Of a DNA stretch of 64,000 nucleotides, positions 43,898 through 53,342 are shown in pieces. Within the stretch, counting starts at the first letter, position 1; the number at the start of each line of letters is the position of its first letter. The DNA lies in assembly GCA_030053945.1 (NCBI GenBank), contig JASGCW010000003.1, positions 51,034 to 115,033 of the forward strand. Direction: 5' to 3'. Origin of the DNA: Limnohabitans sp. (GTDB lineage: Bacteria > Bacteroidota > Bacteroidia > Flavobacteriales > Flavobacteriaceae). The position numbers and the translations under genes are program-made. Below the pieces are notes generated by a model. It was given only the letters and a program-made list of their open reading frames with translations, made no database searches and was not told the origin of the DNA.

Positions 43898-45544
43898 ATG
43901 AAATGGATAAATTTTAATAATAAAAGCTATCAGATTTTTATCTATTATTTAGGGATTTTTCTTTATCTATTTTTCTTTACGCTTAATACTAATTATGTAG
44001 AAGGTGATGATGCGTCAACTATTTTATATCATCTGTGTGGAAGAGATAGTACTATACAGTTACCTTATGCTCCATATAATTCAGGTTTCGATTTTATATT
44101 GAATTTTTTGCCTATTGATGAGGTTATTCTTAGGAATTTTTCAGTATATATTTCTTTTATATTTGGCTTTATAGTTTTATTTCTTTCGTTTTTTTTATTG
44201 AAATTGATATTAGAAAAAAAGAATAAAAAAATTAATTATTTGTTTTTTTATTTATTGCCATTTATAATTCCTGATTTTATTTTTCATAGTTTAATAGTAA
44301 ATCCAACGAATATAAGTTTTGCTTTTGCTTTGTTGTCTTTAATCCTGTTTTTGAGAGATAATCAAAATAAGTATTACCTTTTTTTGTCTATTGTTTTGAT
44401 GGCGATTGCTATACCATTTAGATGGTCAATGTTGTTGTTTTACCCATTGTTTATTTCTATATCTTTATTAATATACAACAGTAAAAAAGATATAAACTTA
44501 CTCTTAAAAAAAGCTTTATTTCATCATTTTGCTTCTTTTTTAATAGGACTGTTTTTTATATTTATAACAGGATATAGTCTAAATGATGTTTACCAAATTA
44601 TACTTTGGGGTAATAGTTATATGGAAAGCAAAGAAGTATCTGTTTTATCCTTGTTAGCAACAGGCTCAGCGTTTATAACTCCTTCTGTTGGGTTATTAGT
44701 TTTTTTGGCATTGATACCGATTATAAAAAAAGGAAAATTTAAGAATTTGAGATACTATTTTTTATTGTTTCCATTTTTACCTTATTTGTTTTTAGGATTT
44801 ACACCTAGTTTTAAATTTTTAATAACATTAATTCCAGTTTTGTTGTTAGTTATGTACATTGGCTTTGATTATGTTAATCAGAATAAAGTAATGTCAATTG
44901 TTGTTTTTTCATCCATTCTCTTTGTGTGGATAGCAGGTGTAAAACTTGATGTAAGCGGTTCATTATATGGAGATGGTTTTGGTTTTAAAAAAAATATGCA
45001 AAAGTTAAGTCAAACTATTAACGAAAAGAACACAGATAGTAGAATTAAAATTAAATCTATTAATCCTGCTTTAGATGGAGGTTTTTATATGCCAATGTTA
45101 GAAGGACCTAGACCTTTATATGGTTATTTTTATGTGTTATTTGGAGGACTTTGGAAAAAGAATATTGAAGACTTTGCTAATATTCGAAATATAATTGTTA
45201 GAAAAGTAACATCAGATTCAAAGGTTTATTATCTTCAGGATAGGAAAACAGCATTCGTTCAAAGTGATTTTTTCAGATTTGGTTTAAAAGCAAATACAAA
45301 TTTTTTCGAAAAAGGAAAGATTTGTTATCGTAAGTTTTACAAAGATTCTAAGATAGTAACACTAAATGTTGTTCCTAATGATGTTTCAAAATCAGATTTT
45401 GTTATTCAGAAAATGAAAGAGAATAAAAAAGTGATTTTTAGGAGTTCATATCCTAGTTTGATTTTAAGTGTTTACAATAGTTGTGATAATGTGATTATTT
45501 TAGATCCATTTACAATTACAAATATTCAAAATATAGAGCAATGA
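43898..45544 (+). CDS. GT-C-like membrane glycosyltransferase (first of three)
   Basis: The 548-residue protein has about 10-11 membrane helices (residues 11-345), then a soluble domain (about 365-548). After the first helix comes NYVEGDDASTILYH, with Glu35, Asp37 and Asp38 in the position of the acidic catalytic motif of GT-C enzymes. The first loop and RWSMLLFYPLF are also typical of this class. Such proteins take sugars from polyprenyl phosphate on the outer face of the inner membrane. It follows WecE after 1 base and overlaps the next GT-C-like gene by ATGA. I could not place it in a named family; a Wzy-like role is the alternative. Confidence 0.65.
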   Translation: MKWINFNNKSYQIFIYYLGIFLYLFFFTLNTNYVEGDDASTILYHLCGRDSTIQLPYAPYNSGFDFILNFLPIDEVILRNFSVYISFIFGFIVLFLSFFLLKLILEKKNKKINYLFFYLLPFIIPDFIFHSLIVNPTNISFAFALLSLILFLRDNQNKYYLFLSIVLMAIAIPFRWSMLLFYPLFISISLLIYNSKKDINLLLKKALFHHFASFLIGLFFIFITGYSLNDVYQIILWGNSYMESKEVSVLSLLATGSAFITPSVGLLVFLALIPIIKKGKFKNLRYYFLLFPFLPYLFLGFTPSFKFLITLIPVLLLVMYIGFDYVNQNKVMSIVVFSSILFVWIAGVKLDVSGSLYGDGFGFKKNMQKLSQTINEKNTDSRIKIKSINPALDGGFYMPMLEGPRPLYGYFYVLFGGLWKKNIEDFANIRNIIVRKVTSDSKVYYLQDRKTAFVQSDFFRFGLKANTNFFEKGKICYRKFYKDSKIVTLNVVPNDVSKSDFVIQKMKENKKVIFRSSYPSLILSVYNSCDNVIILDPFTITNIQNIEQ

Positions 45545-46839
45545 TGTTAAAAAAGTACTTTACTAATAAGGTAGTGAGCCTTGTCCTTTTTTCTCTTTTC
45601 TTAGTATTGAATTTGAAGTATATTGTTGAGTGTTTTTTTACAGTATTCTTAAATTCTGGTTTTAATGCGGATGAATATTATATGAAGATTTTGTATAGTA
45701 TTTCAGATTTTTCATTTGAGAGATTTTCATCAACTCCGTCTCAACCCTATGTTTTTTTGTCGTCAGTAGTTAATTTCTTTTTGGATGATAATAAAATGGC
45801 TACTCGTTTTGTTTCACTTTTCTCCTGTTTTGTTTTACTAGTTTATTTGTTTAGAAAAACTAATTTAACTAACGATAGTACATTAGAAAAAATATTTCAG
45901 TTTGTGTTTTTATTTTGTTTGACATTGATAGGATCGCAGTGTTTTGTGGGAACTTCAGATTTTTTTCAATGGGTATTAATTATAATTAGTTTTCAAATTA
46001 TTTTAAAAACATTCGATTTGAATAATAAAAGTAGTCTTTTTCAAATTTTAACAGGAGGAATGTTATTAGGGTTAGCTATCTGTGTTAGACCAACGACTTT
46101 AGTCATTTTGTTTACTTTTATTATTTCTCTGATTTTGTTTTATAAAGGGCATTTCTTTAGAAATAAATCTATTTATTTAATGGGTATAGTTTCGATTGTA
46201 GTTGTTTGCTTAGTGAATTTGTATCCTTTAACGACGCAGCAGCAATTAGTTTTAGATGCTAAAGAAATACCTAAGAGTACAGGTACAAGTTGGTTTGAGA
46301 TGAATTATTTGATGGCAAAAAAATGGGATGCGAACGAAATTCCAAGGACCCAATGGCTTTCACATTTAGATGTTATTAAATTTAAAAAAGAAAATCCAGA
46401 AGCTTTTATTCCTAAAAATTACTTGGATTTATTAGTACACGAACCTAAGTTATATTCTAAGCAAATGATTAGAATGTTTGCTATGGCAAACTATTCTAAT
46501 TTTAGATATATGTTTCTTTTTTTTCCTTTACTATTTCTGATATTTATAAATAGAAATACTATAATTTTTAAACAGAGAATTCAACAGTTTTTAGAAGATG
46601 ATAGACTTATAGATTTTAAGAATCATAAAGTTATTTTGTTGACTCATTTTTTGAGTATTATTTCGTTTTCATTTTTAGCAATTAAACTTTTTGAAACACG
46701 TTGGGTTTTTCCAACAATGATACTTTGTCTAGTTTATTCGTTGCAATATCTAAACTACTTTAAAAAAGAAGTTCGTTTTTTAGTGTATAATATTTCCTTT
46801 ATTTTAGGAATCTTGTTTTTTATAAAAAATAGTATTTGA
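45541..46839 (+). CDS. GT-C-like membrane glycosyltransferase (second of three)
   Basis: The 432-residue membrane protein has about 9-10 helices. After the first helix the loop reads SGFNADEYYMKILYS, with Asp44 and Glu45 as likely catalytic acids. Next come STPSQPYVFLSSVVNFFL and CVRPTTLVILFTFI, a pattern seen in Arg-containing GT-C loops. A soluble loop (about 230-320) carries TGTSWFEMNYLMAKKW. It begins with two ATG codons and overlaps both neighbours (ATGA upstream, TGATG downstream). No named family fits clearly. It shares general layout with the genes on each side but not obvious sequence identity. Confidence 0.62.
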   Translation: MMLKKYFTNKVVSLVLFSLFLVLNLKYIVECFFTVFLNSGFNADEYYMKILYSISDFSFERFSSTPSQPYVFLSSVVNFFLDDNKMATRFVSLFSCFVLLVYLFRKTNLTNDSTLEKIFQFVFLFCLTLIGSQCFVGTSDFFQWVLIIISFQIILKTFDLNNKSSLFQILTGGMLLGLAICVRPTTLVILFTFIISLILFYKGHFFRNKSIYLMGIVSIVVVCLVNLYPLTTQQQLVLDAKEIPKSTGTSWFEMNYLMAKKWDANEIPRTQWLSHLDVIKFKKENPEAFIPKNYLDLLVHEPKLYSKQMIRMFAMANYSNFRYMFLFFPLLFLIFINRNTIIFKQRIQQFLEDDRLIDFKNHKVILLTHFLSIISFSFLAIKLFETRWVFPTMILCLVYSLQYLNYFKKEVRFLVYNISFILGILFFIKNSI

Positions 46840-48557
46840 TGATTTTAGTCGTTATTTTATTTTTATTTGCCATAATTAAGACTTCAGGTTACACAATTGC
46901 TTGGGGATTGTTACCTTTTATAATCTACAATTATAAGAGTATTTTTCAATTACAAGTTGATTTTAAAAAGGTATTGTCTTATCTGACAATTTTTGTGATT
47001 ATTTTTATTTTAAACTTTTTAGCGGTTTATGATTTTCAAGAAGGAATTGTAGAAATTCCTCACGCAGATTATCATTTTTATCTTAAAATTGCTCATTTTT
47101 TTAATCAAACTGGAATTGAAAACAATTTTGCTGCAAAAACAATTTTGTTTCCAGAATTGAATTTTGCTACTCCATACCGTTATTTCGATACTTGGTTGTT
47201 ATCATTGATGCTAATGGTTTTTCCATTTAAAGGGTTAGTTACTTTGCGGTTAATCTATATACCATTTTTATTCTTTATTTCAAGTGTAGCTGTTTATGAA
47301 AGTTGTAAGAATATTTCAAATGAAATCATAAAGATTATTATATCAGTTTTATTTGTTTTCTTGTTTGGTGATTATCTGTCTGAAATAATAATGGGAACAA
47401 TAGAAGCATCTGTTGTTTCAGCACCTAAGTTAGCAATCTTCTTTGCTGTATTTGTGTATTTTATCACTTCTCAGATGGATTCTGAAAAACGAGCAAAATC
47501 AATTTTATACTTAGCTATTTTGCCAATTCTTATTCAAACGGCATTTCCAATTTATATTTTTATTTCAGGGTATATTATATATAACTGGAAAGAATACTTT
47601 TTTAACCAAAAGAAAATTCTTTTAGTGATTGGAATATCAATTTTGTATTTTGCTGTTTTTTATGGTTATAATGCCTACCTGAGTAAACAGGTTTTTGAAA
47701 TGCAACAAATGAATACAGTAACATCGTTTGGACAATATGTACATCGTATAGGTTCTATTTCATTTAAATTGTTTTGCTCAAAATTAATTTGTGTTATTCT
47801 GCCAGCGTTTTCAGTTTTACTATTGGTTTTAACAAAGTTCATTGATTTAAAGTTATTTTTAAGAGGGTTAATTTTGATAGGAGGAATAATATTGAGTGGG
47901 GTTTTAGTATTTGCTTTTTTCCCTTCTTCACCTAATAGTTTCCAGTTTATGACAAATTTTACTTATCCTGTAGTGATAAGTTTTCTTTTTTGTATGTGGA
48001 TTTTTGGTTTAACTACTTATGACAATAAAAATAATAATATTCAGATTTTAGTATATTGCTGTCTGGGTATTTTTGGAGCAGTCAATCTTTTTCAGACTAA
48101 AGGTTTTTTTAATTCTTTAGGAGTTTATGATAATTTGAGCGATAGGTCTTTTGTACAAGATACAGAAGTGTTGCTGAAAGATACTTCAAACACAATTGGA
48201 TTAACTCTTTGGAACAATGCTAATGGTGGGAGAAATATTACAGAACATTTTGATCAATACGGATGTCTTTTTCTTATGCAATATCAACCTAATTTTGATG
48301 TGGTTTGTTTATCAGCAAAAGAACTGGATGATGCATCAAGTAATAAAATATCAAAATATTATAGTGCTATAGCAACTTTTCAGAGATTATATAAAGTTTC
48401 TGATAAAGATTTAAAGGAAAAGTTTTATTCTTTTTACAAGTTTGGTTTTTTAATAACAGATTTCACTTTCAATCAGCTACCTGAATTTATTAAAAAGGAT
48501 GTCAAAGGAAGTACGTTTGATAAAAAATCTAAAGTTTATTTTTATAAATTAAATTAA
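46839..48557 (+). CDS. GT-C-like membrane protein (third of three)
   Basis: About 572 residues with about 11 helices and a soluble C-terminal domain (about 430-572). A loop near residues 70-90 reads EIPHADYHFYLKIAHFFN, with Asp77 in the usual place of a GT-C acid, then TPYRYFDTWLLSLMLM and, further on, TIEASVVSAPKLAIFF. The start is ATG at 46839, overlapping the previous stop as TGATG; a TTG one codon earlier is possible. It could be a glycosyltransferase or a polymerase. Its coupling to the two preceding genes suggests that the three act together. Confidence 0.58.
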   Translation: MILVVILFLFAIIKTSGYTIAWGLLPFIIYNYKSIFQLQVDFKKVLSYLTIFVIIFILNFLAVYDFQEGIVEIPHADYHFYLKIAHFFNQTGIENNFAAKTILFPELNFATPYRYFDTWLLSLMLMVFPFKGLVTLRLIYIPFLFFISSVAVYESCKNISNEIIKIIISVLFVFLFGDYLSEIIMGTIEASVVSAPKLAIFFAVFVYFITSQMDSEKRAKSILYLAILPILIQTAFPIYIFISGYIIYNWKEYFFNQKKILLVIGISILYFAVFYGYNAYLSKQVFEMQQMNTVTSFGQYVHRIGSISFKLFCSKLICVILPAFSVLLLVLTKFIDLKLFLRGLILIGGIILSGVLVFAFFPSSPNSFQFMTNFTYPVVISFLFCMWIFGLTTYDNKNNNIQILVYCCLGIFGAVNLFQTKGFFNSLGVYDNLSDRSFVQDTEVLLKDTSNTIGLTLWNNANGGRNITEHFDQYGCLFLMQYQPNFDVVCLSAKELDDASSNKISKYYSAIATFQRLYKVSDKDLKEKFYSFYKFGFLITDFTFNQLPEFIKKDVKGSTFDKKSKVYFYKLN

Positions 48558-48562
48558 ATATT

Positions 48563-49630
48563 TTGAAAAAAATAGCTGTTTTATGTAATTATAAATTGAT
48601 GCCCAACAGAGTTGGAGGGATGGACTATTTTTATTGGTTGTTTGATGCTGAGTGTAAAAAACTAAATTATCAACTGACATGGTTCTTTCCTAATGTTGAA
48701 AATTTTGATAAATATGCAGCGTTAAATATACTTTGTCCAAAAGAGAATCAATCTATTGAAGCTTTTTTTATTGACTATTGTAATCAGAATAATTTGATTT
48801 ATGATGTTGTTATCACTCATTTCCTAGAATTATGTACTTCTTTTTTTAAAAATTGTAAACCTTATTCAAAAAATATTATTGCCGTTGACCATAATCCAAG
48901 ACCATTGAATGGTTATCCTTTCAAAAAAAGAATGATCAAAAAGATAAAAGGATATTTATACAGTCAATATATAGATTTGATAGTTGGTGTTTCTCAATAC
49001 ACAAAAAACGAGATTATAAAAGATTTTGGACAAATAGTTTCTAAAAAAACAATAGTTGTTTATAATGGAATTTTAACCTCAAATTATAAGAAAAGGGAAG
49101 AGCGAGCACAAACAAAACCAAAATTTCTAGTTGTATCTCATTTGAGAGAAAGTAAAGGTATTCAAGATTTGATTGAAGCAGTGAACTTATTACCAGAACA
49201 AATTAAAAAAGAACTTAAGATAGATTTGTATGGTGAAGGACCCTATGAAAATGTATTAAGAAAGAATGTCAAAAAAAATGCATTAGAAACAGTTTTTAAT
49301 TTTAAAGGAAGCGTTTCAAATTTGTATGATATTTATGCGCAATATGATTATCTATTGCAGCCAACTCATATGGAGTGTTTTAGTCTTTCTATATTGGAGA
49401 GCTTGTGCTCAAATGTGCCTGTGATTACGACAAATGTAGGAGGAAATGAAGAAGCGGTTATTAATAATAAAAATGGTTATATCTTTCCTGCAAAAAGTAG
49501 TATCCAATTATCAGAAATTATCAGAAGTGTATTCGAAGGAAAAACAAGCATTCAAGAGGATACCTCAGTATTGATAAAAACTAATTTTACTATTCAGAAA
49601 ATGGTTCAAAATTATATTGATTTAGTATGA
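48563..49630 (+). CDS. GT4 glycosyltransferase
   Basis: GT-B family 4 enzyme (355 residues). VLCNYKLMPNRVGGMDYF has the glycine loop near the N-terminus, and VDHNPRPLNGYPFKKR follows in the acceptor half. The donor half shows FLVVSHLRESKGIQDLIEA, LYGEGPYENVL and the EX7E-type motif in THMECFSLSILESLCSNVP. The start is TTG at 48563, as no ATG lies before the first strand. It overlaps the next GT4 gene by ATGA. Specificity is unknown. Confidence 0.88.
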   Translation: MKKIAVLCNYKLMPNRVGGMDYFYWLFDAECKKLNYQLTWFFPNVENFDKYAALNILCPKENQSIEAFFIDYCNQNNLIYDVVITHFLELCTSFFKNCKPYSKNIIAVDHNPRPLNGYPFKKRMIKKIKGYLYSQYIDLIVGVSQYTKNEIIKDFGQIVSKKTIVVYNGILTSNYKKREERAQTKPKFLVVSHLRESKGIQDLIEAVNLLPEQIKKELKIDLYGEGPYENVLRKNVKKNALETVFNFKGSVSNLYDIYAQYDYLLQPTHMECFSLSILESLCSNVPVITTNVGGNEEAVINNKNGYIFPAKSSIQLSEIIRSVFEGKTSIQEDTSVLIKTNFTIQKMVQNYIDLV

Positions 49631-50790
49631 AAATAGCTTTCCTTACTCCCGAATACCCGCATAAACTCACAGGTAGTTCTGGTGGCATTGGAACCAGTAT
49701 AAAGAACTTAACTAAAGGTCTTCTTGCGCTAGGTCACGAATGCAGAGTTCTGGTTTATAATCAAAATTCTGATGGGAATTTTCTAGACGAAGGAGTTGTT
49801 ATTCAACAAATAAAAAATGTAAAGGTAAAAGGACTCTCTTGGTATTTAACTAGAAAGAAGTTAGAGAGAATTATAAATGAATTGTATTCAAATAATGAGT
49901 TAGATATTGTCGAAGCTCCAGACTGGACTGGAATTATATCCTTTATTAAACCCAAAAAATGTCCCGTTGTTATTCGTTTAAATGGTAGTGATACTTATTT
50001 CTGTCATTTGGATAATAGACCTGTGAAATGGAAAAATAAGTTTCACGAAAAAAGAGCTTTGCAACTAGCAGACGGGCATATTACAGTGAGTCAATTTACT
50101 GCTTATTTGACGAATAGACTTTTTAACCAAAATTTTGAATATACTGTTATTCCTAATAGTATAGATGCGTCAAATTTTGAATATAAATTGGAAGATTTAG
50201 AAGATAACAAGCAAATTTTATATTTTGGTTCACTCATCAGAAAAAAGGGGCTATTGGAATTACCTTATATTTTTAATGAAGTTTATAAAAAGGATAGGGA
50301 TGCTAAATTAGTTATTATAGGAAGAGATGTGCCTGATATAATTTCAGGAAATTCATCTACTTGGGAAATGATGAAATCACTATTTGATGAAGAAGCTTTT
50401 AAAAATGTGACTTATTTGGGTGAAAAGCCATATAGTGAAATTAAAGAGTTTATAGCTAAAGCTAATGTATGTGTTTTTCCTTCTTTTGCCGAAGCACTTC
50501 CAGTATCGTGGTTAGAAGCAATGGCTATGCAAAAAGCAATTGTAGTTTCAAATATTGGTTGGGCAAATGAAATGATTAGTGATGCAAATAACGGCTATAC
50601 TTCAGATCCTAAAGATCATTTAGATTTTGCTGAAAAAGTTGTGAAGTTAATTTCACCATCAGATTTTACTAAAAAAATGGGGGAAGATGCAAGAAAAACT
50701 ATACTATCTAAATTTGATATTCCTATTGTAGCTCAGCAAAGTGTAGATTTTTATCAAAGTATAATTACAAATAAAAATAGTGTGAGATAG
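49627..50790 (+). CDS. GT4 glycosyltransferase
   Basis: GT-B family 4 enzyme (387 residues). AFLTPEYPHKLTGSSGGIGTSIK carries the conserved N-terminal glycine loop of the glycogen-synthase-like branch, followed by EAPDWTGI. The donor half has ILYFGSLIRKKGLLELP, VIIGRDVPDI and FAEALPVSWLEAMAMQKA, the EX7E motif. It belongs to the pair of overlapping GT4 genes behind the GT-C block. Donor and acceptor cannot be told from the sequence. The next gene starts 3 bases after its stop. Confidence 0.9.
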   Translation: MKIAFLTPEYPHKLTGSSGGIGTSIKNLTKGLLALGHECRVLVYNQNSDGNFLDEGVVIQQIKNVKVKGLSWYLTRKKLERIINELYSNNELDIVEAPDWTGIISFIKPKKCPVVIRLNGSDTYFCHLDNRPVKWKNKFHEKRALQLADGHITVSQFTAYLTNRLFNQNFEYTVIPNSIDASNFEYKLEDLEDNKQILYFGSLIRKKGLLELPYIFNEVYKKDRDAKLVIIGRDVPDIISGNSSTWEMMKSLFDEEAFKNVTYLGEKPYSEIKEFIAKANVCVFPSFAEALPVSWLEAMAMQKAIVVSNIGWANEMISDANNGYTSDPKDHLDFAEKVVKLISPSDFTKKMGEDARKTILSKFDIPIVAQQSVDFYQSIITNKNSVR

Positions 50791-50793
50791 TTT

Positions 50794-52347
50794 ATGGATG
50801 TAAGAGAGTTGTTTGTTGTTTTTTATTCAAATGATAAAATTGTTGAGGTTTTGAATTGGAATTCCAAGGAGAAAATTTCAGTTTCGGAAAAAAACCTAAG
50901 CTCTTGTTTATTCAAATTATCAGCTTTATTTCCTAAAGCCTATATTGGTTGGTGTCATATTGATGTGAAGGAAAATGCTAACTTTGATAATGTAGAAGCT
51001 TTTTTTAAAGCAAAAAATACTTTATTGTCCTATAATCCGTACACTTCTTTTCTGTCAAGTAAAATTGGGTATGTAGATGAATCCATATTTGTTAACTGCA
51101 ATAAAAAAGTAAAATATCCAACTTGGCAAGCAGAATCATTAATTGGGGTGACAACCTCAGAAGTTTTATGTAGTATAAACAAAAGGATAAAACCAGAAAT
51201 AAATTTTAGATACTTTTTAGTTTCATTTTCTAAACTAGCCATTACTGAAGGGCTTTTTTGCTATTCTGAGCCAAATTTGTTGAAGAATGTAAAATTGATT
51301 CAGAATAAGGAGAACAAACATTCTAATTATACATTATTTCGATTTGTAAGTCAACATTATAAAAAGAGATGGTTGTTTTTATTGATGCTGAATTTTTTCT
51401 TTTATGAGAGAAGAGTTCTTTTCTTGCCATTACTATACAGCCTTTTTTTTAGAACTAGATTAGGTAAAGTATTCGATTTTAAAAATGAAGAATCGACTAG
51501 TGCTGGAGAGATAAAAAATAAATTAGATGTAATTATTCCAACTATAGGAAGAGAAAAATTTCTTTTGGATTTTTTGATGGATTTAGAAGGACAAACACAT
51601 AAGCCTACAAAAGTTATTATTGTTGAACAAAATCTTGAAGAAAATTCAGTTTCAAGTTTAGATTTTTTAGTTGATAGAAAGTGGGGTTTTCAAATCAAAC
51701 ATATTTTTACACATCAGGCGGGTGCCTGTAATGCCAGAAATCTTGCTTTGAAAGAAGTAGAAAACGATTGGGTGTTTTTTGCAGACGATGATATTAGAAT
51801 AGATTCTAATTTTATTGAAGAAGCATTTGTTCAATTAGCAAAAAATCAAGTTGAGGCAATTACTTTTGGTTGCTATCAAAAAAATCAAGCAAGGATTTAT
51901 TCAAAAACATTTCAATGGACAGGTTTTGGTTCTGGGTGTAGTTTTGTAAAGTCAGAAAGAGTTAAGAAGATAAATTTTAATCTAGCCTACGAATTTGGTT
52001 TTGGAGAAGATGGCGATTTTGGTATGCAGTTAAGAAATGATGGGGTAGATGTGTTGTATTGCCCAACTCCTGAGATTTTGCATCTTAAAGCTCCAGTTGG
52101 AGGTTTTAGAACTAAACCAGCAGTATTGTGGAAGGAAGAATTGATTCAGCCTAAACCCTCACCAACAGTTATGGTTTATAATTTACTTCATTTAAGCAAA
52201 GAACAGCAGTTAGGTTATAAAACTATTTTATTTTTTAAATTTTATAGAAATCAAAAAATAAAGAATCCAATTAAATATTATTTTTCTTTATCTAAACAAT
52301 GGGATAAAAGTATTTTTTGGGCAAAAACATTACTAAGTAAAGTATGA
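50794..52347 (+). CDS. GT2 glycosyltransferase with an extra N-terminal domain
   Basis: The 517-residue protein has a C-terminal GT-A domain (about 245-470): LDVIIPTIGREKFLLDFL, HQAGACNARNLAL, the metal site FFADDDIRID, and FGEDGDFGMQLRNDG. The first 235 residues lack these motifs but have GWCHIDVKEN and a block ending in TEGLFCYSEPNLL, which looks like a degenerate GT-A half or a partner-binding domain. A hydrophobic basic stretch at about 190-220 may touch the membrane. It overlaps the following GT2 gene by ATGA. The N-terminal part is the unusual feature; the catalytic part is ordinary. Confidence 0.85.
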   Translation: MDVRELFVVFYSNDKIVEVLNWNSKEKISVSEKNLSSCLFKLSALFPKAYIGWCHIDVKENANFDNVEAFFKAKNTLLSYNPYTSFLSSKIGYVDESIFVNCNKKVKYPTWQAESLIGVTTSEVLCSINKRIKPEINFRYFLVSFSKLAITEGLFCYSEPNLLKNVKLIQNKENKHSNYTLFRFVSQHYKKRWLFLLMLNFFFYERRVLFLPLLYSLFFRTRLGKVFDFKNEESTSAGEIKNKLDVIIPTIGREKFLLDFLMDLEGQTHKPTKVIIVEQNLEENSVSSLDFLVDRKWGFQIKHIFTHQAGACNARNLALKEVENDWVFFADDDIRIDSNFIEEAFVQLAKNQVEAITFGCYQKNQARIYSKTFQWTGFGSGCSFVKSERVKKINFNLAYEFGFGEDGDFGMQLRNDGVDVLYCPTPEILHLKAPVGGFRTKPAVLWKEELIQPKPSPTVMVYNLLHLSKEQQLGYKTILFFKFYRNQKIKNPIKYYFSLSKQWDKSIFWAKTLLSKV

Positions 52348-53342
52348 TTTTTACATTAATTATATGTACCTATAAAAGGGCAAAATCAATTGTAGATTTG
52401 TTAGATTCTGTTGGGAAGCAAACTTTGTATCCAACAGAGATTTTGGTTATTGATGGTTCCCCAGATAATGAAACTAACGAAATTTTAGCAAAAAGAAATT
52501 TTAAAGGTATTAAGTATTTTCAAGTTTCTGAAAAAGATCGAGGACTTACAAAGCAAAGAAATTACGGAATATCTAAAGTGAGGGAAGATGCTGAGGTAAT
52601 TTCTTTCTTAGATGATGATACCATACTAGATCCTAATTATTTTGAAGAATTGGTAAAAACATTTCAAGGAGATGAAAATATTACGGGTGTTGGCGGAGTA
52701 GCTATAAATGAAAATGGGTGGATTGAAAACAAGGAAAATAAATTTTACAATCCCAAACGTTTCTATCATTTTGAAGGATATGTTTATAAGGAAGGTCTTA
52801 GAAATGTTTTACGAAATTATCTAGGCTTGCAATCTAATCTTGGTCCAGGAAAGATGCCTTTGTTTTCTCACGGACGCACTTGTGGTTTTCCGTTAAATGG
52901 TAAAACCTACGAAGTAGATTTATTAATAGGGATGTCCTTTGCTTTTAGAAAAAAAGTATTTGAATCTATACAATTTTCTAAATATTTTGAGGGCTATGGT
53001 TTGTATGAAGATGCAGATTTTAGCATAAGAGCTCAAAAGTTTGGTAAGAATGTGATTAATACTAAAGTTCAATTGCATCATTTTCACGCTCCAGGGGGAA
53101 GACCTAATTTGTATCAATACGGCAAAATGGTAGTTCGTAATGGCTGGTATGTATGGCGGGTTAAAAACCCTCAACCTGAAATTATTCATAGAATTAAATG
53201 GCATTCTATAACTTTATTGTTACTTTTATTAAGATTTAGTAATACTTTTACAAGCTCGAATTCTAAACAAGGATTTACAGAATCTATGGGAAGATTCGTG
53301 GGATGGTTAAGTTTACTGATGAAAAAACCAAAATTTGAATGA
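52344..53342 (+). CDS. GT2 glycosyltransferase
   Basis: GT-A family 2 enzyme (332 residues). TLIICTYKRAKSIVDLL, DGSPDNETN, RGLTKQRNYG and the metal site SFLDDDTILDPNY near residue 90. YEDADFSIRAQKFG holds the ED base motif and HHFHAPGGRP follows. The last half resembles the C-terminal domain of the preceding GT2 (HLKAPVGGFR in the same place), so the two are probably tandem paralogs that act in sequence. Overlaps the next gene by ATGA. Confidence 0.9.
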   Translation: MIFTLIICTYKRAKSIVDLLDSVGKQTLYPTEILVIDGSPDNETNEILAKRNFKGIKYFQVSEKDRGLTKQRNYGISKVREDAEVISFLDDDTILDPNYFEELVKTFQGDENITGVGGVAINENGWIENKENKFYNPKRFYHFEGYVYKEGLRNVLRNYLGLQSNLGPGKMPLFSHGRTCGFPLNGKTYEVDLLIGMSFAFRKKVFESIQFSKYFEGYGLYEDADFSIRAQKFGKNVINTKVQLHHFHAPGGRPNLYQYGKMVVRNGWYVWRVKNPQPEIIHRIKWHSITLLLLLLRFSNTFTSSNSKQGFTESMGRFVGWLSLLMKKPKFE

